DNA of 64,000 bases from Thioalkalivibrio paradoxus ARh 1. Lineage in GTDB: Bacteria > Pseudomonadota > Gammaproteobacteria > Ectothiorhodospirales > Ectothiorhodospiraceae. A program made the translations under genes and the position numbers. The stretch spans positions 3,322,501 through 3,386,500 of the forward strand of contig NZ_CP007029.1 in NCBI RefSeq assembly GCF_000227685.2, written 5' to 3'. Numbering within the stretch: the stretch's first letter is position 1; every line of letters starts with the position of its first letter. The notes under the pieces are model-generated. The model had not been told where the DNA came from, searched no databases, and saw only the letters and a program-made list of their open reading frames with translations. Shown here in pieces: positions 17,250 through 26,414 of this stretch.

Positions 17250-18099
17250 ACCGGATCCCCGCGCACCGCGATCGCAGCGATCCGCACGCGCACCGCGCCC
17301 CGTGGTGGCCGTGACGGGGCCGGACCGGGGCGGCTGGCCTGCATGGTTCTTCACCGCCTGGGCGGTGCGCCGTGCCGGCGGACGCCCGCTGAGAATCCGG
17401 CCGGCAAGGCCGCACCACGACCGCCATTTCGATGCGCTGATCGTTGGTGGCGGTGCCGACGTGGATCCGGCGTTGTACGCGCAAGCCGACGGACCCGGCC
17501 CCAGCGAGATCCAGGCGGCCGAACGGCGTTGGGCCCAGCGCCTGATCGGGTACGTGTTCTACCCGCTGCTGTGGCTGCTGCGGCGCGGGTTCCAGTCGCA
17601 TGGCGGCCGCCTGGATACGGAACGGGACCAGGTGGAGAAGGCGCTGATCCAGCGGGCGCTGGACGAGCGCCGACCGATCCTCGGCATCTGCCGGGGCATG
17701 CAGCTGGTCAATGTCGTCCGCGGCGGCTCGCTGCACCGGGATCTCGGCGGGTTCTACACGGAAACCCCGCAGGCGCGCAGCCTGCTGCCGGTGAAACGGG
17801 TGGATCTGGAGCCCGGCTCGCTTCTGGCTGCGGTGCTGGGCAGCGAAACCGTTCAGGTAAATGCCCTCCACAACCACGCGGTCGCGGAACTGGGGCAGCA
17901 TCTGCGCGTGTGCGGCCGGGAACCCACCGGGGTCATCCAGGCGATCGAGGCCAGCGATCGCTGGTGCATTGGGGTCCAGTGGCATCCCGAATACCTTCCG
18001 CAAAAGGCGGTCCAGCAGCGCCTGTTCAGCGCGCTGGTCCGGTCGGCGGCCGCTGAACCCGGGGCACGCGATCCGGCGGATCAGGCGCCAGCGGGATAA
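17236..18099 (+). CDS. Class-I glutamine amidotransferase-like hydrolase (peptidase C26 / PuuD-like)
   Basis: 287 residues from GTG 17236. Catalytic Cys in [13 protein letters not shown] (about residue 152), and the His-Glu pair in [10 protein letters not shown] near the end. This is the triad of gamma-glutamyl hydrolases and PuuD, which hydrolyse gamma-glutamyl amides. Unusually for this family, a strongly hydrophobic insertion ([17 protein letters not shown], about residues 103-119) lies between the nucleophile and the N-terminal strands and could bind a membrane or a lipid substrate. The gene overlaps the amidoligase by 14 bases and ends 19 bases inside the convergent msrA. Partnership with the amidoligase is the best clue to function. 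Confidence 0.85.
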   Translation: MTGSEPDPRAPRSQRSARAPRPVVAVTGPDRGGWPAWFFTAWAVRRAGGRPLRIRPARPHHDRHFDALIVGGGADVDPALYAQADGPGPSEIQAAERRWAQRLIGYVFYPLLWLLRRGFQSHGGRLDTERDQVEKALIQRALDERRPILGICRGMQLVNVVRGGSLHRDLGGFYTETPQARSLLPVKRVDLEPGSLLAAVLGSETVQVNALHNHAVAELGQHLRVCGREPTGVIQAIEASDRWCIGVQWHPEYLPQKAVQQRLFSALVRSAAAEPGARDPADQAPAG

Positions 18100-18725
18100 C
18101 CGATGCCGAGCCCGCCCAGCCCGCAGTAGCCGCCGGGGTTCTTCTCCAGGTACTGCTGGTGATAGTCCTCGGCGAAATAGAAGTCGTTCAGCGCCACGAT
18201 CTCGGTGGTGATCGGCCCCTGTCCGACGCGCCGCAACGCCGCCTCGAAGCGCTGGCGGCTCGCCTCGGCCAACGGCCGATGGGCCGAGTCGTTCAGGTAG
18301 ATGCCCGAACGGTACTGGGTGCCGACATCGTTGCCCTGGCGCATGCCCTGCGTCGGATCGTGCCCCTCCCAGAACACCTTCAGCAGGGCCTCCAGGTCAA
18401 TCTGCTCCGGGTCGTACACCACGCGCACGAGTTCGTTGTGGCCGGTCAACCCCGAACAGACTTCCCGATAGGTCGGATTCGGCGTGTAGCCGCCCCCGTA
18501 TCCCACCGCGGTGGTGAACACCCCGGGCTGGCTCCAGAACAGGCGCTCGGCACCCCAGAAGCAGCCCATGCCGAAATGGACGATCGCCAACCGGTCGGGA
18601 TAGGGCGGCGCCAGCGGCGCCCCGAGTACTGCGTGGCGGCCGGAGACCGGCATTGGGTCGGCACGCCCAGGCAACGCCTCGGAGGCATCGGGCATGCGGA
18701 TCCTGCGTGTCGCGCCAAAGAACAT
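18081..18725 (-). CDS. msrA: Peptide-methionine (S)-S-oxide reductase MsrA
   Basis: 214 residues. It reduces methionine-S-sulfoxide in proteins. The catalytic cysteine is in [10 protein letters not shown] (about residue 55), followed by the family blocks [32 protein letters not shown] and [12 protein letters not shown] further cysteine in PGGYCGLGG near the C-terminus can serve as resolving residue. About 40 residues precede the core, perhaps an over-long start; ATG 18725 has only a modest GGGG ribosome-binding site. It converges with the amidohydrolase gene, overlapping it by 19 bases. Confidence 0.93.
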   Translation of the reverse strand: MFFGATRRIRMPDASEALPGRADPMPVSGRHAVLGAPLAPPYPDRLAIVHFGMGCFWGAERLFWSQPGVFTTAVGYGGGYTPNPTYREVCSGLTGHNELVRVVYDPEQIDLEALLKVFWEGHDPTQGMRQGNDVGTQYRSGIYLNDSAHRPLAEASRQRFEAALRRVGQGPITTEIVALNDFYFAEDYHQQYLEKNPGGYCGLGGLGIGYPAGA

Positions 18726-18942
18726 GATCAACCCCCGAGCTGCTGTCCTGGAGACGCCGGACCGATCGGACGGGGCCTGGCGCAATCTCGCGCCACTGCC
18801 CTGCCTCTTACCAATCCCCAGGCCCGGGAGCGTCTCCATCGAACGCGTCGATGGTATCCCGTATCCGAGCGGATGAGGCGAATCGGCCGTTACCTTCGGC
18901 CCTTTGTGTGGCCAGGCGAGGCTGCGGTTCCCCGGGAATGCC

Positions 18943-19980
18943 TCAGTGGGCTTCGCCGCGCGCCGTCTGCGGCTCTGCGTCGTCCTCCGGCATACCGGCG
19001 CGGGCGCAGTCGCGGGCGAGACTGCGCACCCCAGCGACGAGATCCTCGGCTGCACCATCGCGCAGGCGCGCCCGGAGATGCTCGATCAGATCGCCCTGAC
19101 GCGTCTGGAGCTCGCGGGCCAGCGACATCAGGCCTGCGCGTTCGTCCTGCTGGCGCGCCTTCGCGAGTCCCGGGGAATCGAACGGGAGCGTCAGCGACAT
19201 CTCGATCAGCTTGCGCATGCGTGCGGCGCCGGCCTCTTCCGACGCCTCGGCCAGCTCCCTTCCGAACACCTGCAGGTCGCGGATCTCGCCAAGCAGATCC
19301 TGCAGCACCTTGAGCGAGGTCACCGACTCCTCTGCCTGGGGGAAGACGCCGGTGAGCGGCTCCAGCAGATAGCGCAGGCGCTTGCCGCTGATCCGTGCCG
19401 CGTGCAGCGGACCCTCGTCGAAATCGCGCTCGAGATGGGCGCAGCGCAGCGAAAACTCCCCAGCCATCTCCAGCAGCATCCCGGCGGTCACTTCGGCAAA
19501 GCTGTGCCCGGGATCCGCGTAGCGCGCCTTCAGGCGCGCGTGCAGCGGCTTGTGAACGAGACGGAACCGGTCCGCGAGCGTGGCCCGCAGCGCCTCGTAC
19601 TCGGCGGCGAGCCGATGCTGCAGCCTTTGCTCCAGCCAGTCGAAACCCGGGCGCTGGTGCGGCCGGGGATCCGCGCAGCGCTGGTGCAGGCGCTCCAGCT
19701 GCACTTCGGTATCGCGCGCCGCACCGGTCGCGTCGACCACGTCCTTCAACCGCCGGCGCAGCTTCGGCGTGACGGCATCGATCAGATAGGGCCGGTAGGC
19801 CTTCTCGATACTGCGCGCCCGGCGTACCGCGACCCGGAACTCGTGTACCGCCTCGGGATCGTCGAGCTTGTCGAGCAGCGAATCGGCGATGGCCAGGCGC
19901 TTGCGCATCAGCAGCCGCGCGACCCGGGCCGCGGGCCTGCGCAGGTGCTGGGACTTGATGGTCAGGATCTTGGCTACCAT
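18943..19980 (-). CDS. CHAD domain protein
   Basis: 345 residues, almost entirely a CHAD domain: conserved histidines and basic residues in [21 protein letters not shown] (about residues 43-63) and [17 protein letters not shown] (about 205-221), with the long alpha-helical arrangement expected. CHAD domains bind inorganic polyphosphate and are often found with CYTH phosphatases or at polyphosphate granules. No ppk, ppx or CYTH gene lies in this window, so the link is family knowledge only. It is the second-last gene of a long leftward set (34 bases after the acyltransferase). Confidence 0.9.
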
Positions 19981-20013
19981 GGGCCAAGACTACCCTGCAG
20001 ACGAAAACCGGCG

Positions 20014-21024
20014 CTACCTTGCCGGCGGGTGCGGTCCCGCGGCCGCATCCGCGCGCCGGTCGGTCGATCCGGAACGGTACGGGTTCGGAGCCCCATCGGG
20101 GCGGGTCTGGAACAGGCGCATGGTCCACAGGTACTGCTCGGGCCGCTCCCGAACCGCCCGCTCGATCGCCGCGTTCATCGCGCGGGCATCGGCGCGATCG
20201 TCACCGCTGGGAAAATTCTCGAGCGCCGGCCAGAGCGTCACCACGTAGCGATCCTCGGCACGATCGTACCAGGCGAAGCTCGGCACGACGGCAGCCCCGG
20301 TCAGGCGTGCCAAGCGCGCCAGCGAAGTCAGCGTGGCCTTGGGCACGCCAAAGAAATCGACGAACACCGCGCCCTCGGCCCCGAGATCCTCGTCGGGAAG
20401 GTAGTAGAAATTGCGTCCCTGGCGCATCTGCCGAATCGCCGGACGCAGACCCTGTTCGCGTGAGTAGATCTGCGCTGAATAACGGGTACGGGTGCGGTGG
20501 TTGATCCATTCCACAACGGGATTGCGCAACCGCTTCGCAAACGACACGCCATTGTGGAGCTGGCTCATCCGCAGTCCACCGTGATCGAGTGCGATCGAAT
20601 GCGGGGACAGCACGATCACCGGCACCTGGCGCGCCTGCAGCCTGAGGTAGTGTTCGTGGCCGACAACCCGGATGCGCGCCGCATGGGTGGCAGCAGATCC
20701 GAACCACAGCATCCCGTAGTCCAGCATGCCCTGCGCGGCAAAACGGTAGTGTTCCCGCAGCAGGTGTTCCCGCTGCTCCGGCGTCAGCGCAGGGAAACAC
20801 CAGGACAGGTTCAGAGTAGCGAAATGCCTGCGCTTGGCCGACCCGCGCCGCAGCAGCCAGGCCAGCCCGGGCACCAGACCGCGCAGAAACGGCCTGGGCA
20901 ACTGGTGCAGCAGCCACAGCAAGCCGAGTCCAAGCCAGCTACCCCAGTGCCGTGGCAGGAAATGCCGGGGCGTGAGCGGAGCCCGATAACCGCCACCCGT
21001 TGCCCGGCTGCGGTCCTCCGTCAT
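20014..21024 (-). CDS. Lysophospholipid / lipid A acyltransferase (LpxL/HtrB family)
   Basis: 336 residues. After a basic N-terminus, a membrane-associated segment (SWLGLGLLWLLHQLP, about residues 29-43) leads into the acyltransferase domain with the HX4D catalytic motif (SPHSIALDHGG, His about 142 and Asp about 147) and the downstream YYLPDEDLG and FVDFFGVPKAT blocks typical of LpxL/LpxM. It transfers a secondary acyl chain to lipid A or a related lipid at the inner membrane. ATG 21024 overlaps the stop of the TPR gene (ATGA), so the two are coupled. Confidence 0.9.
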   Translation of the reverse strand: MTEDRSRATGGGYRAPLTPRHFLPRHWGSWLGLGLLWLLHQLPRPFLRGLVPGLAWLLRRGSAKRRHFATLNLSWCFPALTPEQREHLLREHYRFAAQGMLDYGMLWFGSAATHAARIRVVGHEHYLRLQARQVPVIVLSPHSIALDHGGLRMSQLHNGVSFAKRLRNPVVEWINHRTRTRYSAQIYSREQGLRPAIRQMRQGRNFYYLPDEDLGAEGAVFVDFFGVPKATLTSLARLARLTGAAVVPSFAWYDRAEDRYVVTLWPALENFPSGDDRADARAMNAAIERAVRERPEQYLWTMRLFQTRPDGAPNPYRSGSTDRRADAAAGPHPPAR

Positions 21025-21365
21025 GAGTCCCGCTTCGGGGCATCCAGCTGCTTGCGCGCACGCCGGGCGAAGACTTCCATCTCCTTCACTGCCTGCAGGT
21101 CGCCTCGGCCCCGCGCCACTTCGATACCGCGTTCGCAAATCTCCGCCGCGCGCGCGGGCGCGCCGGTTTCCAGCAGCACCCAACCCAATCTTTTCCACGC
21201 CGCCGAGTACTCCGGATCCTGTTCCAGCGCCTGCTCGAGGTGTTCGATCGCCTCCGCGTGGCGGCCGGCTGCGATCAGGGCATTCGCGAGCGCCAGTCGC
21301 AGCATCGGCGAGTCCTGCCCCGACTCCAGCAGCGCCTGGAAACGTGCAATCATTTCGGCCATCAT
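21021..21365 (-). CDS. Small TPR-repeat protein
   Basis: 114 residues with about two and a half tetratricopeptide repeats (LRLALANALIAAGRHAEAIE, then YSAAWKRLGWVLLETGAPAR, then a partial third), ending in a basic tail. TPR proteins are scaffolds for protein-protein contact. Translational coupling to the LpxL-like acyltransferase suggests a chaperone or partner of that enzyme, which is inference. It lies 67 bases after trkA. Confidence 0.8.
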   Translation of the reverse strand: MMAEMIARFQALLESGQDSPMLRLALANALIAAGRHAEAIEHLEQALEQDPEYSAAWKRLGWVLLETGAPARAAEICERGIEVARGRGDLQAVKEMEVFARRARKQLDAPKRDS

Positions 21366-21432
21366 CGCCTCCGCTCAAGCCATTGCGCAGCGCACTCGCT
21401 GCGACCGGCAGGGTACCCCAGGGCGGCCCGGC

Positions 21433-22812
21433 TCAAAAGAAACGGCGGGCCGGCTGGAACAGTCGCTCGACTGCCCGCAGCAGACCGCGATCGGTCAGGA
21501 ACAGGATCACGTGGTCGCCGGAACGGATCACGGTATCGTGATGCGGGATCAGCACTTCGCGATCGCGCACGACCGCGCCGATGGTCGCACCCTCGGGCAA
21601 TTGCAGTTCGTCGATCCTGCGGTCGACGACCCGCGAACTTCGCGCGTCGCCGCTGACGATGGACTCGATCGCTTCGGCGGCGCCGCGGCGCAGGCTGTGC
21701 ACGGTGGCGGTGCCACCCTCGCGCACCCGCGCCAGCAGTACCCCGATCGTGGCCTGCTGCGGCGACAGCGCGATGTCGATGGTCCCCTCCTGCATCAGGT
21801 CGACGTAGCCGGGCCGATTGATCAGCGCCATCACCTTGCGCACGCCACGGCGCTTCGCGAGCATGCTGGCAAAGATATTGGCCTGGTCGTCGTTGGTGAC
21901 CGCGCAGAATACGTCGGTTCGGCCGATGCCGGAACGATCCAACTGCTGGTCGTCGGCGCTGTCGCCTACCCGAATCTCGGTACCCTCCGGCAGCAGCTCG
22001 CGCAGCTGTTCGGCACGCGCGGGATCACGCTCGATCACGCTGACCTCGTACCGACCCGCCAGGGCCTCGGCCAATCGGAGCCCGATGTTGCCTCCGCCCG
22101 CGACCATGATCCGCCGGTACGGTTGATCGAGCTTGCGCAGCTCGGAAGTGACCAGGCCAATATCCTGCTTCGCTGCGACGAAGAACACTTCGTCGTCGGC
22201 TTCGATCACCGTGTGCCCGTCGGGACGCAACGACCGGTCGCGCCGGAAGATCGCGGCGACCCGGGTCTGGACGCCCGGCATGTCCCGGTGCAGATTGCGC
22301 AGTTCGTGGCCCACCAGCGGGCCACCGTAATAGGCCCGGACCCCGACCAGCGAGACCAGCCCGTCGGCGAAATCGAGCACCTGCAGCGCGCCGGGATGCT
22401 CGACCAGCCGCTGGATCTGGGCGGTGACGATCGCTTCGGGCGAGATCAGCATATCCACCGGCACGGCCTCGGGAGAAAACAGCCGCGGGTAGTCATGGTA
22501 GCTGCGCTCGCGCACCCGCGCGATCTTGGTGCCGGTGCCGAACAGCGTCGAACCGATCTGGCAGGCGAGCATGTTGACTTCGTCGGAATCGGTGACCGCG
22601 ATCAGCATCTCGGCCTCGCGGGCCCCGGCAGCCTCGAGCACGCCGGGATGACTGCCGAAACCGTTCACGGTCCGGACGTCGAGATGGCTCTCGATCGCCT
22701 CGAGGCAATCCGAACGCGTGTCGACCACGGTCACATTATGCCCGTCGGCGCTCAGCGCCTCGGCCAGCGATTGCCCCACCTGACCGGCGCCGACGATCAC
22801 GATCCGCTTCAT
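21433..22812 (-). CDS. trkA: Trk system potassium uptake protein TrkA
   Basis: 459 residues with two tandem RCK units. The NAD-binding loops are GAGQVGQSLAEAL at the N-terminus and GGGNIGLRLAEAL near residue 240; each is followed by a TrkA-C domain. TrkA is the peripheral cytoplasmic subunit that binds NAD(H) and gates TrkH/TrkG potassium channels; no trkH is in the window. Its place after ntrYX and rsmB is standard in gammaproteobacteria (rsmB-trkA neighbourhood). Confidence 0.96.
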   Translation of the reverse strand: MKRIVIVGAGQVGQSLAEALSADGHNVTVVDTRSDCLEAIESHLDVRTVNGFGSHPGVLEAAGAREAEMLIAVTDSDEVNMLACQIGSTLFGTGTKIARVRERSYHDYPRLFSPEAVPVDMLISPEAIVTAQIQRLVEHPGALQVLDFADGLVSLVGVRAYYGGPLVGHELRNLHRDMPGVQTRVAAIFRRDRSLRPDGHTVIEADDEVFFVAAKQDIGLVTSELRKLDQPYRRIMVAGGGNIGLRLAEALAGRYEVSVIERDPARAEQLRELLPEGTEIRVGDSADDQQLDRSGIGRTDVFCAVTNDDQANIFASMLAKRRGVRKVMALINRPGYVDLMQEGTIDIALSPQQATIGVLLARVREGGTATVHSLRRGAAEAIESIVSGDARSSRVVDRRIDELQLPEGATIGAVVRDREVLIPHHDTVIRSGDHVILFLTDRGLLRAVERLFQPARRFF

Positions 22813-22827
22813 CGCCGGGTTCCAGAC

Positions 22828-24204
22828 TCAGCCGTCGGTCTTCAGCTTCTTCGGGTCGATGCCAAGGGTCTTGAACTTGCGGTAGAGATGGGTGCGCTCC
22901 AGGCCGACCCGTTCCGCCAGCCGGGTCATGTTGCCCTCGCTGCGTTCGAGCTGATGGATCAGGTACTGGCGCTCGAACTGTTCCCGCGCCTCGCGCAGCG
23001 GCAGGTCCGGGAACAGGTTCGATGCGCCGAGATCCGTCTCGCCGAGCGTCTGCCCGGACAGCGTGCGCTCCACCTCCTCGCGCGTCACTTCCTCGCCGGA
23101 ACCCAGGATCATCAGCCGCTGCACGAAATTGCGCAGTTCGCGCACGTTGCCCGGCCAGTGGTAACGCCGCAGCCGCTCGAGCGCACCCGCCTGGAAGCGC
23201 CGCTCCGGAAGCCCCTCCTGCTGGTGCAGGTGTTCCATGTGGTGCTTCAGCAGCGCCGGGATGTCTTCGGGATGATCGCGCAGCGGCGGAACCTTCAGCG
23301 GCAGTACGTTCAGCCGGTAGTAGAGATCTTCGCGAAAACGCCCCTGATGCACGGCCTCGGCGAGGTCGATCTTGGTCGCGGCAACGACCCGCACGTTGAC
23401 CGTGATCGGCTGGTTGCCGCCGATGCGTGTGATCCGCTGCGTGTCCAGCGCATGCAGCAGGCGTCCCTGCGTCTGCAAGTCCATCTCCGCGACCTCGTCG
23501 AGGAACAGCACGCCGCCGGCTGCCTGTTCCAGCAGTCCGAAACGCACGCGATCGCCCTGCTCGGAGCCGAACAGCTCGTTGATCGCCTCCTGCCCGGACA
23601 GGGATCCGACCGCAACCACGATGAAGGGGTTGTCCCTGCGCGCGCTGCGCGTATGCAGGAAACGGGCGAAGGTCTGCTTGCCCACGCCCGCTTCCCCGGA
23701 GATCAGCACCCAGGTGTCGTGCTGGGCCATGCGCTGCACCTGATCGCGCAGGCTGTGCATCACCGCACTGTCACCGACGGGTTCGGAGATTGCGGTTCCC
23801 AGCCGCCGCAGCCCCTGGTTCTCCCGCTGCAGCCGGTCGGATTCGAGTGCATTGGTCAGGGTGATGGTCAGCTTGTCGATCGACAGCGGTTTCTCGATGA
23901 AATCGTAGGCCCCGAGCCGGGTCGCATCCACTGCGGTCTCGACGTTGCCGTGACCGGAGATCATCACCACCGGACAGGGCAGGCTGCCATCCTCGTTCCA
24001 CTCCTTCAGCAGGCTGATCCCGTCGCCGTCCGGCATCCAGACATCGAGCAGGATCAGGTCGGGCCGGCGGCTGCGGCGCGCCGCCTTGGCCTCGGCGACG
24101 GATCCGGCCAAGGCCACTTCATAGCCTTCGTCCTCGAGCACGTCCCGCAGCAGCATGCGGATGTCCGGCTCGTCGTCCACCACCAGTATGTACGGTCCGC
24201 TCAT
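22828..24204 (-). CDS. ntrX: NtrX-type response regulator without GAFTGA motif
   Basis: 458 residues: receiver domain with phospho-acceptor Asp54 (LILLDVWMPD), AAA+ domain with Walker A GEAGVGKQT (about 170-178) and Walker B GVLFLDEV, and a C-terminal Fis-type helix-turn-helix (NMTRLAERVGLERTHLYRK). At the place of the sigma-54-contacting GAFTGA loop the sequence is ELFGSEQGDRVRFGLLEQ (about 210-227), so the loop is missing. It should therefore act as a DNA-binding regulator, not as a sigma-54 activator, as reported for some NtrX proteins. The ntrY kinase gene overlaps it in an ATGA. Confidence 0.95.
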   Translation of the reverse strand: MSGPYILVVDDEPDIRMLLRDVLEDEGYEVALAGSVAEAKAARRSRRPDLILLDVWMPDGDGISLLKEWNEDGSLPCPVVMISGHGNVETAVDATRLGAYDFIEKPLSIDKLTITLTNALESDRLQRENQGLRRLGTAISEPVGDSAVMHSLRDQVQRMAQHDTWVLISGEAGVGKQTFARFLHTRSARRDNPFIVVAVGSLSGQEAINELFGSEQGDRVRFGLLEQAAGGVLFLDEVAEMDLQTQGRLLHALDTQRITRIGGNQPITVNVRVVAATKIDLAEAVHQGRFREDLYYRLNVLPLKVPPLRDHPEDIPALLKHHMEHLHQQEGLPERRFQAGALERLRRYHWPGNVRELRNFVQRLMILGSGEEVTREEVERTLSGQTLGETDLGASNLFPDLPLREAREQFERQYLIHQLERSEGNMTRLAERVGLERTHLYRKFKTLGIDPKKLKTDG

Positions 24205-26414
24205 TCCTGTGCCTCTCCGACACCCTCGGGATTGCCGCCGCGGTGGACCGGAATACGGATCACGAACACCGCCCCCCCCGTTGGCGCATTATGGCATTCA
24301 ATGATACCCCCATGTTCTTCGACGATCTTTTTCGCCACGGCCAGTCCCAGGCCGGTACCACGGGGCTTGTCGGTGGTGTAGGGCTCGAAGATGCGTTCCA
24401 GGTAGTCGGGGCGGATACCCGGCCCGTTGTCCGCAACCTGCAGTTCCACCCGGTGCCCGTTGCCGTCGTGCAGATCCCGGGTCGACACTTCGACCACACC
24501 GTCCGCACGGTCGTGCACCGCTTCGATCCCGTTCTTGATCAGGTTGTGCAGCAGCTGGCGCAGGCGTCCCGCATCGGCCCGGATCGCGGGCAGCCCCTGC
24601 TCCAGGTCGACCACGACCCGGGCGCGCTGCGTCTCGCCGGCGTACAGTTCGCCGACATCGCGCACCAGCTGGTTCAGATCGAGGGGCACGAGTTCCAGCC
24701 GCGGCGCCTGGGCATAGTCGCGAAACGCGTTCACCAGCGTCTTCATCGCCTCGACCTGCTGCACGATGGTCCCGGTGGCCCGGTCCAGTACCTCGCGGTC
24801 CGCCCCCTGCACGGTCTTGCCCAAGCGCCGGGAAAGCCGTTCGGCGGAAAGCTGGATCGGCGTCAGCGGGTTCTTGATCTCGTGGGCCAGCCGCCGCGCA
24901 ACCTCGCCCCAGGCCGCGTCGCGCTGCGCGCGCAGGAACTCGGTCATGTCGTCGAACACGATCGCATGCAGGCCGCGCCGGTTGCCGGGATCGGGCAGCC
25001 ACACCCCTCGGGTCATCAGCACCTTGCGCCCGGTGCGGGTGAACACCACCACCTCGCGCGACCACTCCTGTTCCCCCGCCGCCAGCGCGTCGCCGATCGC
25101 CTCGAAGAATTGCGCCACCAGCGGACAGGCGTCCTCGAAGTCGGACAGTGGCCGCGGCGGTCCGGTGCGCAGGTCGCATTCCAGGATTTGGCACGCCGCT
25201 CCGTTCGCGGTGCGCAAGCGCAGTCCGCCGTCCAGCGCCAGCACGCCGGACCGCAGGTGCTGCAGCACGCTTTCCAGGTAGGCGCGCTCGGCATCGAGCA
25301 GGCGGCGGTTGCGTTCGGCTTCCTCGCGGGCCTCGTTCAGCGTACGCGTCATCGCGTTGAACGAACGGACCAGGAATCCCAGTTCGTCGTCGCGGCTGAC
25401 CGGCAGCCGGGTGCTGTAGTCCCCGGACGCGACCAGCCGGGTACCCTGGGCCAGGTCGGTCACCGGCCGCACCAGCCTCCGCGCGACCAGCAGCCCCGCC
25501 CAGAGGGCGGCCATCAGCGACATCGCCAGCGCCAGCGACATCGTGAAAATGAAGCCCTGCTTGATCGGCCCGCGCAGGTAGGCAAACTCGCGGTAGTCGA
25601 CGAACGCGTCCTGCACCCGCACCGCGAGCGCACTCATGCGCGGATCGACCGGATACAGGCCCTGCAGAATGCGGCTGTCGGCACCCGGGGACCGGTCCCC
25701 CGCCACCGCGACCACCCGAATCAGCAGATGACCGTTGGCGTCCGGCTCCAGGCGGGTAAAGGGCTGCCCCGGAGTCATGCGCAGCAGGATGTCGGCACTG
25801 GGCGGCGACGGCAGCCGCCGGATCGGGCTGTCGGTGCTGGAGGCGATGATCCGGTTGTTGGCGCCGACGAGCGTGAGTTCCTGCGCCCCCATCTGGGCAC
25901 GGAGATCGTTCAGCGCCAGCGGCACCAGCGTCTCGGACACGTCCTGCAGCTGGCGCATGATTTCCTGGGTCTCGCGGGCGAGTTCCCGGACGCGCAGATC
26001 CAGCGACGAGCGGGACAGTTCCAGCGCATCCTCGAGCGCCCCGTCCACGCGCACGTCGAACCAGGAATCGACCCCCTCGTTCAGAAACTTGAACGAAAAG
26101 TAATAGACCACCGTGACCGGGACCACCGCGACCAGCATGAAACCCGCGATCAGACGCAGGGTCAGCCGGCTTCCGGGCCGCCCGTCCCGGTACTGCACGA
26201 TCAGGCGGCCAACCTGGTAGATGATCAGCGCGCCGAGCACGACGAGCACCACGCCATGGAACGCGAGCAGCCAGAGGAACAATTGCTCGAATCGCGCCGA
26301 ATTCTGCGCGGCATCGCCCATCACCACCAGCGAAGCCAGCAGGATGAAGAACAGCAGCCCCAGGCCGAACAAATCCCAGGGGAAACGCCTCAATCCAAGG
26401 ACCATCGATACCAT
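24201..26414 (-). CDS. ntrY: NtrY-type sensor histidine kinase
   Basis: 737 residues. Three N-terminal transmembrane helices (about 13-33, 48-66 and 88-110), a periplasmic sensor region, a fourth helix (about 288-310), HAMP (about 311-365), a PAS-like segment (about 376-490), then the kinase core: phospho-accepting His511 in ARRLAHEIKNPLTPI, N-box LLHNLIKNGIEAV, G1 VADNGPGI and G2 GTGLGLAVAKK. It signals nitrogen or redox status to NtrX, encoded next with a four-base overlap. Starts at 26414 and 26405 (both ATG) are possible. Confidence 0.94.
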   Translation of the reverse strand: MVSMVLGLRRFPWDLFGLGLLFFILLASLVVMGDAAQNSARFEQLFLWLLAFHGVVLVVLGALIIYQVGRLIVQYRDGRPGSRLTLRLIAGFMLVAVVPVTVVYYFSFKFLNEGVDSWFDVRVDGALEDALELSRSSLDLRVRELARETQEIMRQLQDVSETLVPLALNDLRAQMGAQELTLVGANNRIIASSTDSPIRRLPSPPSADILLRMTPGQPFTRLEPDANGHLLIRVVAVAGDRSPGADSRILQGLYPVDPRMSALAVRVQDAFVDYREFAYLRGPIKQGFIFTMSLALAMSLMAALWAGLLVARRLVRPVTDLAQGTRLVASGDYSTRLPVSRDDELGFLVRSFNAMTRTLNEAREEAERNRRLLDAERAYLESVLQHLRSGVLALDGGLRLRTANGAACQILECDLRTGPPRPLSDFEDACPLVAQFFEAIGDALAAGEQEWSREVVVFTRTGRKVLMTRGVWLPDPGNRRGLHAIVFDDMTEFLRAQRDAAWGEVARRLAHEIKNPLTPIQLSAERLSRRLGKTVQGADREVLDRATGTIVQQVEAMKTLVNAFRDYAQAPRLELVPLDLNQLVRDVGELYAGETQRARVVVDLEQGLPAIRADAGRLRQLLHNLIKNGIEAVHDRADGVVEVSTRDLHDGNGHRVELQVADNGPGIRPDYLERIFEPYTTDKPRGTGLGLAVAKKIVEEHGGIIECHNAPTGGAVFVIRIPVHRGGNPEGVGEAQE

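Noticed and set aside
20497-24381. Rightward open frame of about 1,290 codons across the acyltransferase, trkA and ntrX
   Set aside because: It mirrors three clearly recognisable genes on the other strand. Its composition is that of reverse-complement coding, not of a protein.
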